The position numbers and the translations under genes were made by a program. Positions 1-9,629 of a stretch of 45,612 nucleotides of DNA are shown in pieces (position 1 is the stretch's first letter; each line of letters starts with the position of its first letter). The notes beneath the pieces were generated by a model. That model searched no databases and was not told where the DNA came from. It saw nothing but the letters and a program-made list of their open reading frames with translations. The stretch is from Variovorax paradoxus (GTDB lineage: Bacteria > Pseudomonadota > Gammaproteobacteria > Burkholderiales > Burkholderiaceae_C). The stretch covers positions 1-45,612 of the forward strand of contig NZ_JAGGNU010000031.1 in assembly GCF_018614915.1 (NCBI RefSeq). The letters run 5' to 3'.

Positions 1-344
1 TAGTCCCACATAGCATCTACCGCGCCAAGGGCCACACGCGACACAAGGTCATGACGCTCTCACCGCAGGAGTTCATGCGCCGGTTCCTGCTGCATGTGCT
101 GCCCGCGGGCTTCCACCGCATCCGCCACTACGGCCTCCTGGCCAACGGCGCACGCACGGCGTGTCTGGCCACCGCACGCGAGTTGTTGCATGCGACGCAC
201 GTGCCATCGCTGTGTGCACACAACGACGCGCCGAACGCCGATATGGACGCCGAGCTCCCGACCTTCATCTGCCGGCACTGTGGCCACGCCATGACCATCG
301 TGAAGGTCTTCACCCGCGGCGAAGCGATTCGCGCACCACCATGA
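1..344 (+). pseudogene. IS91-family transposase, C-terminal fragment
   Basis: The reading frame is open from the left edge of the window to a stop at 344. It encodes the C-terminal part of an IS91/IS801-type (Y2, rolling-circle) transposase. The diagnostic stretch is EFMRRFLLHVLPAGFHRIRH followed by YGLLANG, which in this family lies near the C-terminus and is followed by a Cys-pair segment, here CRHCGH. The first ATG in frame is at 51, but the family match starts before it, so that ATG is internal. The catalytic tyrosines lie outside the window, so whether the full gene is intact cannot be judged. It marks the left part of the window as mobile-element territory. Confidence 0.8.
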
Positions 345-936
345 CAACAAGTGCATTCCCTGCATCGTTGAAGTCGATCAGCCAGAGAGTCGACGGGGCC
401 GCCGTGCGCTCCATGCGGCCCTTCGGCGCAGCGACTGCTTGCCACACGCTCATCACTGCATTCAGCGGCGCTGAAGAAGGACCTGCGCCTTCGCCCAGCG
501 CATACGCGCGACTCTTGCGCGTCATGCTCAACGGCTATGCGCTCGCCACTATCGCCATAGCGCCACGGACCTAGCAACCGCCGCGCCTGTGCTCCGCGGT
601 TTCCTCCCTCGAGGCTTGTGCGACACCTGCCCTCAGGTTGTGGTCGGCCTATACGCTGTGCGTCTGTCGGGCAGATGTCCCACAACCCTTAACGGAAGCG
701 GTCGCTCGTCACGCGGGGGCCATAGTCTCAACTCGGCCATGAGCGGGTATTGACGAACGGCAGCATTTGACGAGAGAACACCGGGAACCAGTTCGCCACT
801 GCAGGCACTTTGAGAATCGGCGAGGGCAAATGTCGCTCAGGAATCGCAGGCAGGGTACCAACCAGGTTTTGATGAAAGTTCTCTTGTGCGGTTTTGCCAA
901 GATGCGGTTGACAAGCCGCATGCCCCGCCTCAGGCA
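345..936. other. Intergenic stretch after the transposase, no gene recognised
   Basis: This is about 590 bases between the transposase stop and the stop of the cyclase gene on the other strand. Several short open frames exist on both strands but none resembles a known family, and the longer ones are high-GC shadows. Part of it is probably the 3' end of the IS element. The stretch around 740-930 looks less GC-rich than its surroundings and may be the remnant of another insertion. I could not identify an IS terminus with confidence. Confidence 0.4.
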
Positions 937-2283
937 CTACGACGTCTCCGACTCGAAGGCGTAGAGTCGCCATTCGCCCGGCACGCCCTTCAGCGTGTGT
1001 CTGCCGCGGTCTTGGAACGCAAGGCCGGAGCCAGCCACCAAGTCCTTTACCGTGCTTGACACCAGTACCTCGCCCGGATGCGCCTGCGCCGCCACGCGCG
1101 CGCCAGTGTGCACCGCGATACCGCCGATCTTCTCCCCCATCACTTCGCATTCGCCGGTGTGTACACCGACGCGCAATTCGAGCCCCAGCAACCGCGCGCC
1201 GCTGATGACAGCGGCGGCGCAGCGGATCGCCCGCGCCGGACCGTCAAAGGAGGCGAAGAAGCCGTCGCCAGCGGTGTCGATTTCGCGTCCTTTGAAGCGC
1301 GCCAATTGCCGGCGCACCACGCCGTAATAACTATCCAGGAGCGCGTGCCATCGCGCGTCGCCAAGTTCCGCGGCACGTTCGGTGGATCCAACGATGTCGG
1401 CGAACACGATCGTCGCAAGCACACGGTCGGACTCGCTGGCGTGCCGCTCGCCGGTCAGGAACTCCTCGACGTGGTCGAGGTAGGCATCTGAGTCGCCCGT
1501 GAAGAAGAAGTGGTCGATGCCTGGCAGCTCGACGTACTGGGCGCCCGGTATCTCCCGTGCCAGGTAGCGTCCATGCTCGATGCTGATCATCCGGTCCTCG
1601 CGGCGATGCAGGATCAGCGTTGGCACACGCACCGCGGACAGGATGGCGCGGCAGTCGATCTCGTAAGCCATGCGCATCACCGCAACGGCCGCACCCGGGC
1701 TCGAAGCCCTGCGCTGCATTCGCCCCCACAACTCGCGCGCCGCGGCGTCCTCCTTGAGCGACGGCGCGAACGCTGAGATCAGTACGCCCTGGCCCCACCC
1801 CTCCGCCATCCGCTTCAGCATGCCGTCGTAGAGGTCGGCCGGGGCACCGAAAGGGTGGTCCGGCGCCCAGGCGATGCGCGCGAAGCCGGCGATGATGACC
1901 ATTGCCGACACGCGGTCAGGGTGGGTGGCGCTGAACATGACGCCGAGTGGCCCGCCTTCGGAGACGCCGACCAGCGCAGCCCGCTTTGAACCTACAGCAT
2001 CCATCACGGCGCGCACGTCGTCCATGCGCTGTTCGAGCGTGGGCAGCTGGTCGACCGGCACCGGGTCGGACATGCCGGTACCGCGCTTGTCGAACAGGAT
2101 GAGGCGCGCGAATGAGGCGAGGCGACGGTAGAAGTGCGCGAGGCGCGGGTCTTCCCAGCAGTACTCGACGGTCGAGATGAAGCCTGGAATGAAGACCAGG
2201 TCGAACGGTCCGTTGCCGATCACCTGGTAGGCGATGTGGAAGTCCCCGCTCTTGGCGTATCGGGTTTCGGGCGTGTTGCTCAT
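937..2283 (-). CDS. Alpha/beta-hydrolase fused to class III adenylate/guanylate cyclase
   Basis: A 448-residue two-domain protein. Residues about 10-278 form an alpha/beta hydrolase with the nucleophile elbow GVSEGG (Ser108), an acid in RRED (230-231) and a late His in GIDHFF (His258). Residues about 285-445 form a class III cyclase domain. The first metal Asp is in FADIVGST (Asp296), the second in TAGDGFF (Asp340), and the C-terminal substrate pocket includes RVGVHTGE. This hydrolase-cyclase pairing is a known bacterial architecture; the hydrolase may sense a small molecule and control cAMP or cGMP synthesis, but its ligand is unknown. The start ATG at 2283 begins MSNTPETRYA, as expected for the family. 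It sits between an IS remnant and a tRNA gene, so it may be acquired. Confidence 0.88.
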   Translation of the reverse strand: MSNTPETRYAKSGDFHIAYQVIGNGPFDLVFIPGFISTVEYCWEDPRLAHFYRRLASFARLILFDKRGTGMSDPVPVDQLPTLEQRMDDVRAVMDAVGSKRAALVGVSEGGPLGVMFSATHPDRVSAMVIIAGFARIAWAPDHPFGAPADLYDGMLKRMAEGWGQGVLISAFAPSLKEDAAARELWGRMQRRASSPGAAVAVMRMAYEIDCRAILSAVRVPTLILHRREDRMISIEHGRYLAREIPGAQYVELPGIDHFFFTGDSDAYLDHVEEFLTGERHASESDRVLATIVFADIVGSTERAAELGDARWHALLDSYYGVVRRQLARFKGREIDTAGDGFFASFDGPARAIRCAAAVISGARLLGLELRVGVHTGECEVMGEKIGGIAVHTGARVAAQAHPGEVLVSSTVKDLVAGSGLAFQDRGRHTLKGVPGEWRLYAFESETS

Positions 2284-2807
2284 CTACTGGATCAGCCGTC
2301 GGCACGTACTGGCAGCGCCTGCGAAAGAGTGCTCCTGATCGCGCTTGCGGCCTTGAATTTGAGGATCAGCTCGAAGCAACGCTTCATGCCGCGAGCGTGC
2401 ATCTTTCGCGGCGCTGGCGCAAGTGACAAGGCCACCGGTCGAGGGTGGCTTTTGTCGGCCATCGCCTCGACGGCTCTGGCGTTGAGTGTGGCCGCACGGC
2501 TCCTGAGCCCCAACTCTCGCTCTTCCATAGCCTAGCCATCCTCCACATAACGGAAGCAGCTTTCGGGGTGTGACGTGCCTCCAGCCCTCCGTTCGAGGAT
2601 TTTGCGGCGGCGTGGCCTCACCCCTGAGCGACTGCTTCTTGCCTTGCAACTTGAGATTCTGACCGGCAGGTATGGGCGCTTTGCCGCCCCTCGCCCGTCT
2701 CATTCGAATGTCCGAGATCAGTCTTGAGCGGAAGTTGCAGCGACGCTGTGAACGTCGATGTGGGTTCGAATATTCCGATTACTTTCCCAGCTCAGATGCA
2801 AACAAAA
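2284..2807. other. Intergenic region upstream of the cyclase gene
   Basis: About 520 bases without a convincing gene. A 78-codon minus-strand frame (2292-2528) ends 8 bases before the cyclase start and could be a small leader gene. It is Arg/Ala-rich, has no recognisable family, and is most likely spurious. The promoter of the cyclase gene should lie here, but I could not pick a clear one. Confidence 0.35.
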
Positions 2808-2834
2808 GGCCCGCTATCTTTTCGATAGCGGGCC
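2808..2834 (-). terminator. Rho-independent terminator of tRNA-Thr
   Basis: A perfect 11-bp inverted repeat (2808-2818 with 2824-2834, GGCCCGCTATC and its complement) with a short loop. Read on the minus strand it is followed by CTTTTGTTT. It lies 14 bases beyond the 3' CCA end of the tRNA-Thr gene, so it terminates that transcript. Confidence 0.85.
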
Positions 2835-2847
2835 CTTTACTGATTTT

Positions 2848-2923
2848 TGGTGCCGGAGAGATGAATCGAACACCCGACCTTCTCATTACGAATGAGCTGC
2901 TCTACCGACTGAGCTACACCGGC
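2848..2923 (-). tRNA. tRNA-Thr (anticodon CGU)
   Basis: A 76-base gene with the 3' CCA encoded. The acceptor stem GCCGGTG pairs with the strand ending CTCTCCGGC apart from minor wobble, the D arm is GCTC/GAGC, the T loop is GTTCGATTC-like, and the anticodon loop TTCGTAA places CGT at 34-36. The first pair of the anticodon stem is a G-A mismatch, which seems tolerated in this tRNA. It lies 11 bases behind the fbp stop and has its own promoter and terminator. Confidence 0.95.
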
Positions 2924-2933
2924 TAAGCCCGCG

Positions 2934-2961
2934 ATTATAGCGGTTCGTGATACCCGGTCAG
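2934..2961 (-). promoter_or_regulatory. Promoter of tRNA-Thr overlapping the fbp stop codon
   Basis: On the minus strand a perfect TATAAT (2939-2934) sits 10 bases before the mature tRNA 5' end. A CTGACC box (2961-2956), 4 of 6 matches to the -35 consensus, lies 16 bases further upstream. The TAA stop of fbp (2937-2935) is part of the -10 hexamer, so the promoter is embedded in the end of the fbp reading frame. Confidence 0.65.
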
Positions 2962-3948
2962 CCGCTCGACCTCGTTCTTCGATCCCAAAACCACAGCCAC
3001 GCGCTCGTGCAGCTTGGTGGGCTCCAGGTCGAGGATGCGCTTCTTGCCGTTGGTGGCGGCGCCGCCGGCCTGTTCGACCAGCCAGCTCATGGGGTTGGCC
3101 TCGTACATCAGGCGCAGCTTGCCGGCCTTCTCGGGCTCGCGCTTGTCCCAGGGGTACATGAAGACGCCGCCGCGCATCAGGATGCGGTGCACGTCGGCCA
3201 CCATGCTGGCTATCCAGCGCATGTTGAAGTCCTTGCCGCGCGGGCCTTCCCTGCCGGCCAGGCATTCGTCGATGTAGCGCTTCACCGGGGCGTCCCAGTG
3301 GCGCATGTTGCTCATGTTGACGGCGAATTCCTTGGTGTCGGCCGGGATCTGGATGTCCTCCTGCGTGAGCATGAAGGAACCCTGCTCGCGGTCGAGCGTG
3401 AACATGGCGACGCCGCTGCCCACGGTGAGCACCAGCGTGGTCTGCGGGCCGTAGATGCAGTAGCCGGCGGCCACCTGCCTGCTGCCGGCCTGCAGGAAGT
3501 CGGCCTCCTGCACGCCGGGCGTGTCTTCGGGCTTCTTCAGCACGCTGAAGATGGTGCCGATGCTGACGTTGACGTCGATGTTGCTCGAGCCGTCGAGCGG
3601 GTCGAACAAGAGCAGGTATTCGCCCTGCGGGTAGCGGTTGGGCACCACGTGAATGCTGTCCATCTCCTCGCTGGCCATGGCGGCGAGGTGGCCGCCCCAT
3701 TCGTTGGCCTCGATGAGCACTTCGTTGGCAATGATGTCCAGCTTCTTCTGGATCTCGCCCTGCACGTTCTCGCTCTCGGCACTGCCGAGCACGCCGCCGA
3801 GCGCGCCCTTGTTGACGGCCTGGCTGATGGTCTTGCAGGCACGTGCCACCACTTCGAGCAAGAGGCGCAGCTGGCCGGGGATCAGGCCGTCGGCGCGCTG
3901 TTGTTCGACCAGGTAGCGGGTGAGGGAGATCTTCTGTTGTTGAGCCAT
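2935..3948 (-). CDS. fbp: Fructose-1,6-bisphosphatase class I
   Basis: A 337-residue enzyme that hydrolyses fructose-1,6-bisphosphate to fructose-6-phosphate in gluconeogenesis and the Calvin/pentose pathways. The metal and substrate motif FDPLDGSSN is at residues 115-123, preceded by the E-rich N-terminal half, and the C-terminal substrate loop [19 protein letters not shown] is present. The length matches the proteobacterial class I family. The open frame runs 55 codons further upstream, but that part is translated dispersed repeat, so I chose the ATG at 3948 ([13 protein letters not shown]), the usual family N-terminus. It is the last protein gene of the prfB-HAD-pepN-fbp run, 154 bases behind pepN. 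No strong Shine-Dalgarno sequence is visible. Confidence 0.96.
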   Translation of the reverse strand: MAQQQKISLTRYLVEQQRADGLIPGQLRLLLEVVARACKTISQAVNKGALGGVLGSAESENVQGEIQKKLDIIANEVLIEANEWGGHLAAMASEEMDSIHVVPNRYPQGEYLLLFDPLDGSSNIDVNVSIGTIFSVLKKPEDTPGVQEADFLQAGSRQVAAGYCIYGPQTTLVLTVGSGVAMFTLDREQGSFMLTQEDIQIPADTKEFAVNMSNMRHWDAPVKRYIDECLAGREGPRGKDFNMRWIASMVADVHRILMRGGVFMYPWDKREPEKAGKLRLMYEANPMSWLVEQAGGAATNGKKRILDLEPTKLHERVAVVLGSKNEVERLTGYHEPL

Positions 3949-4004
3949 GGTGGACGAGGAATTGACGGGTCGGCGTGGTTTGATCGATTGCACTGTCTGT
4001 TCGT

Positions 4005-4097
4005 GGAACACCGCGGAACCGGCTTTGCCGGGCCGCTGGTGTTGCCCCCGGAAGGGGGTTGGCGAAAGCGACACGAAGTGCGCGAAGCCTGGGGGAG
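4005..4097 (-). repeat. Dispersed hairpin repeat, copy A (between pepN and fbp)
   Basis: First of three copies of a ~90 bp intergenic repeat. On the plus strand it contains CCGGC-TTT-GCCGG (4019-4031) and CCCCC-GGAA-GGGGG (4045-4058), both perfect hairpins. It is nearly identical to copy B over about 50 bases, beginning GGAACACCGCGG. In the direction of pepN it starts 5 bases behind the stop codon. It may act as an mRNA 3'-end stabiliser or weak terminator, as REP-type elements do; that is inference. Confidence 0.75.
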
Positions 4098-4102
4098 AGC
4101 TT

Positions 4103-6799
4103 TTATCCAGCAAGGGCGCGGGTGACGACCTCGTGCGTGTCCTTGCTGAGGTCCGGCTTGGCGGCCACGCGCACGATGGCTTCGCGGGCCGCGCTGCGGT
4201 AGGGCTCGGCCAGCTTGCTCCAGCGGTCGAGCGCGCGCGCGAGGCGGGCCGCGACCTGCGGGTTGATGGCGTCGAGCTCGATCACGCGCTCGCTCCAGAA
4301 CACGTAGCCGGCGGCATCGGGGCGGTGCAGGGCGCCGGGGTTGGCGCTGCAGTAGCTGAAGATCACGCTGCGCGCGCGGTTCGGGTTCTTGAGCGAGAAG
4401 TCCGGGTGCTTCATCAACTGCTTGACCAGCGGCAGGACGTCGCCGCCGTGGTCGGGCGCGCCGGCCTGCAGCGAGAACCACTTGTCGATGACCAGCGCCT
4501 CGTCCTTGAAGATGGCATGGAAGCGCGCCAGCGCCTGCGCCGCGAGCGCATGCTTCGACGAGACCAGGGCGTTGAGCGCGTTGAAGCGGTCGGTCATGTT
4601 GCCCGCGTCCTTGAAGCGCTGCAGCGTCTTGCCGGGCCAGATGCTGTCGCTGCTGCCGTCGCGCGCCGCAAGGCACAGGTAGGCGAGGGCGAGGCCCGCC
4701 AGCGCGCGGCGGCCCGAGGACACGGGGTCGGGCGTGTAGGCGCCGGTGTCGCGGTTCTGCTCGTAGGCCTGCTCCCAGTCGGCGAAGAGGCCGCCGGCCA
4801 GCTGCGTGCGCATGGCTTCGCGCACGGCGTGCACGCGCTGCGGGTCGACCACCTCGAGCTGCTCGGCGATGTAGGTTTCCGAGGGCAGGGTGAGCACCAG
4901 TTCCTTGAAGGCGGCGTCGAGCTTGGGGTCGCGCAGCACGCGGCGCATGGCTTCGAGGTAGGCCTCGTTGAGCGGCGCTTCGCTGGCGCTGACGCCCGGC
5001 GTGCCGATCGCGTGGATGGCCGCGCGCAGCGCCAGGCGCTGGCCGGCTTCCCAGCGGTTGAAGGGGTCGGGGTCGTTGGCGAGCAGCGTGAGCAGCTGGG
5101 CGTCGCTGTACTCGTGGTCGAGGATCACCGGCGCGCTGAAGCCGCGCAAGATCGAGGGCACCGGCTCGGCGTCGATGTTGGTGAAGGTGAACTGCTCGCC
5201 GGGGCGCGTGAGCACCAGGGTGCGCGTGCCTGGCGTGGCGCTCTCTTCGCCGGCCAGCTGCAGCGGCAGCTCGCGGCCGTCGGCGCCCAGCAGGCCGATG
5301 TTCACCGGGATCACGAAGGGGTCCTTCACCGGCTGGCCCGGCGTCGGCGCGCAGCTCTGCACGAAGCTCAGCGTGTAGCTGCGCGTGGCGGCGTCGTAAA
5401 CGCCGTGGGCGGCAAGGCGCGGCGTGCCGGCCTGGCTGTACCAGCGCTTGAACTGCGGCAAGAGGCGCGCGAGGTCGGACTCGGGGTTGGCGTCGGCAAT
5501 GGCCTGCGCGAAGTCGTCGCAGGTCACGGCCTGGCCGTCGTGGCGCTCGAAGTACAGCGTGATGCCGCGCTCGAAGCCCTTGCGACCGACCAGCGTCTGC
5601 ATCATGCGCACCACCTCGGCACCCTTCTCGTAGATGGTGACGGTGTAGAAGTTGCTGATCTCGATGTAGCTGTCGGGCCGCACCGGGTGCGCCATGGGGC
5701 CCGCGTCTTCGGGGAACTGGGCGGTGCGCAGCACGCGCACGTCCTCGATGCGCTTGACGGCGCGCGCCGAGGCGTCGGCGCACAGGTCCTGGCTGAACTC
5801 CTGGTCGCGGAAGACGGTGAGGCCTTCCTTCAGCGAGAGCTGGAACCAGTCGCGGCAGGTGACGCGGTCGCCGGTCCAGTTGTGGAAGTACTCGTGGCCG
5901 ACCACGCTTTCGATGTTGCCGTAGTCGGCATCGGTGGCGGTGGCCTGGTTGGCCAGAACGTACTTCGTGTTGAAGATGTTCAGGCCCTTGTTCTCCATCG
6001 CGCCCATGTTGAAGTCGCTGGTGGCGACGATCATGAAGCGGTCGAGGTCGAGCGGCAGGCCGAAGCGGGCCTCGTCCCAGGTCATGGAGTTGACCAGCGA
6101 GTTCATCGCGTGCTCGGTCTTGTCGAGGTCGCCGGCGCGCACGTAGACCTGCAGCAGGTGTTCCTTGCCGTTGCGCGCCTTGATGCGCTGCTCGCGCGCC
6201 ACCAGCTTGCCGGCCACCAGTGCGAACAGGTAGCAGGGCTTCTTGAAGGGGTCGACCCACTTGGCGAAATGGCGGCCCTCGGGCAAGTCGCCTTGCTCGA
6301 CCAGGTTGCCGTTCGACAGCAGCACGGGGTAGGCGGCCTTGGCGGCGCGGAGGGTCACCGTGTAGCTCGCCATCACGTCGGGGCGGTCGAGGAAGTAGGT
6401 GATGCGGCGGAAGCCCTCGGCCTCGCACTGGGTAAAGAAGGTGTCCTCGCTCACGAACAGGCCCATGAGCTTGGTGTTCTTCGCGGGCGAGCAGGTGGTG
6501 AAGATCTCGAGCTCGAAGCTGTCGGGCAGGTTGTCGATGACGAGCTGCTCGGCCTCCATGCGGAAGGATGCGCCCTGGCCGTCGACCAGCACGCGCGCCA
6601 GGTTGAGCTCGTCGCCGTCCAGGCGCAGCGGCTCCAGCAGGACGTCGGGGTTGCGGCGCAGGCGCATGCGGTTGAGCACGCGCGTCTTGGCCGGGTCGAG
6701 GTCGAAGGTCAGATCGACGGTGTCGATCCAGTAGGCGGGGGCGCGGTAGTCCTCGCGGCGGATCGCCACGGGTTCGCCTTGGGCATCACGCAACAGCAT
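4103..6799 (-). CDS. pepN: Aminopeptidase N (M1 zinc metallopeptidase)
   Basis: An 898-residue cytoplasmic aminopeptidase that removes N-terminal residues from peptides. The exopeptidase motif GAMEN is at 266-270. The zinc site is HEYFH (302-306) with the third ligand Glu325 in SLKEGLTVF. Length and the N-terminus ([20 protein letters not shown]) fit the proteobacterial PepN family. The ATG at 6799 lies inside the 3' end of the HAD gene, overlapping it by 14 bases, which implies translational coupling. The frame is open for 19 further codons upstream, but those lie within the HAD gene and lack family similarity. A 93-bp repeat follows the stop. Confidence 0.96.
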   Translation of the reverse strand: MLLRDAQGEPVAIRREDYRAPAYWIDTVDLTFDLDPAKTRVLNRMRLRRNPDVLLEPLRLDGDELNLARVLVDGQGASFRMEAEQLVIDNLPDSFELEIFTTCSPAKNTKLMGLFVSEDTFFTQCEAEGFRRITYFLDRPDVMASYTVTLRAAKAAYPVLLSNGNLVEQGDLPEGRHFAKWVDPFKKPCYLFALVAGKLVAREQRIKARNGKEHLLQVYVRAGDLDKTEHAMNSLVNSMTWDEARFGLPLDLDRFMIVATSDFNMGAMENKGLNIFNTKYVLANQATATDADYGNIESVVGHEYFHNWTGDRVTCRDWFQLSLKEGLTVFRDQEFSQDLCADASARAVKRIEDVRVLRTAQFPEDAGPMAHPVRPDSYIEISNFYTVTIYEKGAEVVRMMQTLVGRKGFERGITLYFERHDGQAVTCDDFAQAIADANPESDLARLLPQFKRWYSQAGTPRLAAHGVYDAATRSYTLSFVQSCAPTPGQPVKDPFVIPVNIGLLGADGRELPLQLAGEESATPGTRTLVLTRPGEQFTFTNIDAEPVPSILRGFSAPVILDHEYSDAQLLTLLANDPDPFNRWEAGQRLALRAAIHAIGTPGVSASEAPLNEAYLEAMRRVLRDPKLDAAFKELVLTLPSETYIAEQLEVVDPQRVHAVREAMRTQLAGGLFADWEQAYEQNRDTGAYTPDPVSSGRRALAGLALAYLCLAARDGSSDSIWPGKTLQRFKDAGNMTDRFNALNALVSSKHALAAQALARFHAIFKDEALVIDKWFSLQAGAPDHGGDVLPLVKQLMKHPDFSLKNPNRARSVIFSYCSANPGALHRPDAAGYVFWSERVIELDAINPQVAARLARALDRWSKLAEPYRSAAREAIVRVAAKPDLSKDTHEVVTRALAG

Positions 6800-7472
6800 C
6801 GAGCGTCTCCAGAAAGTTTGATTTTGCGAGTTCGTTGTAGTCGCGCACGGCCGCAATCACGTGTGGCCCTGCGAGTTCGGAGGCTGAATGGGTACTGCAG
6901 ACTGCCACGGCGCGCATGCCGCCGCGGCGTGCGGCCTCGATGCCGAAAGGGGCATCTTCGAAGACGATGCAGCGCGCCGGCGGCACGCCGATGCGGCGCG
7001 CGGCTTCGAGAAAGATCGCGGGCTGCGGCTTGCCGGGCAGGCCTTCGTCGCCGCCGACGATGGCGAGCGGGGGCGGGTCCAGCTTGAGGTTCGACATGGT
7101 GAAGGCGATGTTGTGCCTGTCGCCCGCGGTGCCGACCGCGATCTTGTAGCCGCGTGCAACAGCCGCCTTGGCAAAGCTGCTGAAGCCCGCGACTTCACTG
7201 AAGGCGGCACCGAAGAGCTCGCGGTAGATCGACTCCTTGGTGTGCGTGATCTCCGCGCTCTCGGCCTCGCTCACCTCGCGGCCCATGAGCTCGCAGGCGC
7301 ATTCGAAGGCGGTGCGGCCGGTGGTGCGGCGCATGAAGTGCGGGATGTCGATGGCGAGGCCCTTGCGCCGGCCGTACTCGACCCATGCCTTGGCGTGCCA
7401 GGGCATGGAGTCGATCATGGTGCCGTCCATGTCGAAGATCAGGGCTTCTGCCGTGTGCGCCGCGCCCCGCAT
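6786..7472 (-). CDS. HAD-superfamily phosphatase, beta-phosphoglucomutase-like
   Basis: A 228-residue HAD hydrolase. Motif I is FDMDGTMID (nucleophile Asp14, acid Asp16), an alpha-helical cap follows, motif II lies in VGTAGD, and motif III/IV is GKPQPAIF...VFEDAPFGIEAA. The FEDAPFGIEAA segment is typical of the beta-phosphoglucomutase/sugar-phosphatase branch. Its substrate cannot be told from the sequence. The start ATG shares one base with the prfB stop (TGATG), and the 3' end overlaps pepN by 14 bases, so it is translated as part of the operon. It has no known functional link to RF2 or PepN. Confidence 0.88.
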   Translation of the reverse strand: MRGAAHTAEALIFDMDGTMIDSMPWHAKAWVEYGRRKGLAIDIPHFMRRTTGRTAFECACELMGREVSEAESAEITHTKESIYRELFGAAFSEVAGFSSFAKAAVARGYKIAVGTAGDRHNIAFTMSNLKLDPPPLAIVGGDEGLPGKPQPAIFLEAARRIGVPPARCIVFEDAPFGIEAARRGGMRAVAVCSTHSASELAGPHVIAAVRDYNELAKSNFLETLDAVA

Positions 7473-8576
7473 CAGACGCCTTGCTTCAGCGATGCTTCGA
7501 TGAAGACATCGAGGTCGCCGTCCAGCACCTTCTGCGTGGCCGAGATTTCGACGTTGGTTCGCAGGTCCTTGATGCGGCTGTTGTCCAGCACGTAGCTGCG
7601 GATCTGGTGGCCCCAGCCGACGTCGGTCTTGCTGTCTTCCAGCTTCTGCTGCTCTTCCTGGCGCTTGCGCATTTCGTGGTCGTACAGGCGCGAGCGCAGG
7701 CGCTTCCAGGCCACGTCGCGGTTGCTGTGCTGGCTGCGGCCGTCCTGGCACTGCACCACGATGCCGGTCGGGATGTGCGTGAGCCGCACGGCCGAGTCGG
7801 TCTTGTTGATGTGCTGGCCGCCGGCGCCGCTGGCGCGGAAGGTGTCGGTGCGCACGTCGGACGGATTGATGTCGATCTCGATCGAGTCGTCGATCTCCGG
7901 GTAGACGAAGATGCTGGCAAAGCTGGTGTGGCGCCCGCCCGAGGAGTCGAAGGGCGATTTGCGCACCAGGCGGTGCACGCCGGTCTCGGTGCGCAAGAGG
8001 CCGAAGGCGTAGTCGCCCTCGACCTTGATGGTGGCGCCCTTGATGCCGGCGGTGTCGCCGGGGGTTTCGTCCTCGATCTGGGTCTTGAAGCCCTTGCGCT
8101 CGGCGTACTTCAGGTACTGGCGCAGCAGCATGCTGGCCCAGTCGCAGGCCTCGGTGCCGCCGGCGCCGGCCTGGATGTCGACGAAGGCGTTCAGCGGGTC
8201 GGCCGGGTTGTTGAACATCCGGCGGAACTCGAGTTGCTTGATGTCGGCTTCGAGCTTGGCGGCGTCATCGGCAATGGCCTGCAGGCCGTCCATGTCGCCG
8301 TCTTCCTTCGACATCTCGTAGAGCTCGGTGTTGTCCGACAGGCCGCTGGTGAGCCGGTCGAGCGTGACGACCACGTCGTCGAGCGACTTCTTCTCGCGGC
8401 CCAGCTCCTGGGCCTTCTTCGGGTCGTTCCAGACCTTGGGATCTTCGAGCGATGCGTTGACCGTCCTCAGACGTTCGGCTTTGGCATCGTAGTCAAAGAT
8501 ACCTCCGTAGATCGACCGTCCTGACGCTCAGGTCCGCGAGGGTTGCGCCGATTTGGTTGATTTGCTCTGCATCCAT
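7472..8576 (-). CDS. prfB: Peptide chain release factor 2, programmed +1 frameshift
   Basis: RF2 recognises UGA and UAA and triggers peptide release. Translation starts at the ATG at 8576 ([10 protein letters not shown]) and meets an in-frame TGA at 8495-8493 after codon 27. Skipping one T (8495) continues in the frame of 8494-7472, giving 367 residues, close to the 365 of E. coli RF2. The stop-recognition tripeptide SPF is at 207-209 and the catalytic GGQ at 252-254 of the full product. The upstream residues would read ...DLRRYL then [10 protein letters not shown]. It is the first gene of a minus-strand operon with the HAD phosphatase, pepN and fbp. Confidence 0.96.
8492..8506 (-). promoter_or_regulatory. 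RF2 autoregulatory frameshift site
   Basis: Minus-strand sequence GGAGG-TAT-CTT-TGA-C. It has the three classic elements: an internal Shine-Dalgarno-like GGAGG (8506-8502) three bases before the slip codon, the slippery CTT, and a poorly recognised TGA followed by C. When RF2 is scarce the ribosome slips +1 and makes RF2, so the level is self-controlled. This is the mechanism known for E. coli prfB; here it is seen as conserved sequence. Confidence 0.93.
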
Positions 8577-8638
8577 GGGGTGTCCTGACGGTGTTCGGGG
8601 GGAAACCGCGCATTTTCTCATGCCCGTCAAGACCCGTT

Positions 8639-9553
8639 TCAGGCGAGGAACTCTTCGATCAGCGCGGCCACCCGCGCGGGCTGGTCGTGGTGCAGCATGT
8701 GGCCGGCGTCCTCGACGCGCGCGAGGCGGGCGTCGGGCACGGATTTCAGGCGCTCCTGGTAGTCGGCCAGGCTGTAGCGGCCCTTCCACCATGTGCCCAG
8801 GCTGTCGTCCGACGCCACCACGGCCAGCACCGGCGCGGCGATGCAGGCGTAGAGCGCCAGCGCCTCGTCGACGCGGAAGAGGTTGGCGTTGATGATCTTG
8901 TGCGCCGGGTCGCCGAGGATCTCCCAGCGCTCGCCGCCCTCGGGCAGGTGGCGGGCGGCCGACCAGTGGCCGGCCAGCCAGTCGGCCTTGTCCTGCGTGA
9001 GGCGCGGATTGGTCTTCATGAGCCGCCGCGCGACGCCTTCCGGCGCGGCGTAGCCGGCCAGCGCCATCTCGCCGCGGTACAGGCGCTTCAGCTCGTCGAT
9101 CCACTTGCCGTAGCGCTGGGGCGCTTCGTCCGGCCGCAGCGGCGGCATGCCGAAACCTTCGAGGTTGACCAGCCGGCGCACCCGCTGTGGCCGCACGCCG
9201 CCGTACTGCATTGAGATGTTGCCGCCCATGCTGTGGCCGACGAGGTCGACGGGCGTGTCGCCGGCGTAGTGGTCGAGCAGCCAGTCCAGGTCGGCCAGGT
9301 AGTCGGGCATCCAGTAGTTGTCGACCTCGCCGCCATCGGTGAGGCCGAAGCCGCGCCAGTCGGGTGCGATCACGTGGCGCTCGGCCGCCAGCGCGTCGAC
9401 CACGAACTGCCAGGAGGCGCCGACGTCCATCCAGCCGTGCAGCAGCACCAGCGGCGGGCGGCCGGAGGAGGGCCGGCCCCAGACGCGCACGTGGTAGCTG
9501 AGATTGCGGACGGGGATGAATTCGCTGCGAGAGGGGCGGGTGGCTTGGTACAT
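8639..9553 (-). CDS. Alpha/beta-fold hydrolase
   Basis: A 304-residue single-domain alpha/beta hydrolase. It has the oxyanion motif LLHGWMD, the nucleophile elbow GHSMGG, an acid in VVASDDS and a catalytic His in DAGHMLHHD. Sequence like this is found in the haloalkane dehalogenase/epoxide hydrolase/esterase-like branch, but the exact substrate cannot be inferred. I chose the ATG at 9553 (MYQATRPSRSEFIPV); the frame is open for 26 more codons without family similarity and would overlap the promoter region of the divergent aldo/keto reductase. It ends 62 bases before prfB and is transcribed in the same direction, so it could lie upstream in the same unit. Confidence 0.85.
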   Translation of the reverse strand: MYQATRPSRSEFIPVRNLSYHVRVWGRPSSGRPPLVLLHGWMDVGASWQFVVDALAAERHVIAPDWRGFGLTDGGEVDNYWMPDYLADLDWLLDHYAGDTPVDLVGHSMGGNISMQYGGVRPQRVRRLVNLEGFGMPPLRPDEAPQRYGKWIDELKRLYRGEMALAGYAAPEGVARRLMKTNPRLTQDKADWLAGHWSAARHLPEGGERWEILGDPAHKIINANLFRVDEALALYACIAAPVLAVVASDDSLGTWWKGRYSLADYQERLKSVPDARLARVEDAGHMLHHDQPARVAALIEEFLA

Positions 9554-9629
9554 GGCCGCTCGATGATAAGGACGCGATGCAAGCCGCGCAGTCCGGCACA
9601 GGACAGGCACCCGCTGTAGCATTTGGCGC

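Noticed and set aside
128..685. Minus-strand open frame opposite the transposase relic
   Set aside because: Arg/Ala/Gly-rich without similarity, overlapping a recognisable gene on the other strand.
3949..4113. N-terminal extension of fbp by 55 codons
   Set aside because: The extension is translated dispersed repeat, and family members begin MAQQ-like at 3948.
3947..7087. Very long plus-strand open frame of over 1000 codons opposite fbp, pepN and the HAD gene
   Set aside because: It is the antisense shadow of pepN in high-GC DNA, with Ala/Val/Gly/Leu-rich, family-less translation.
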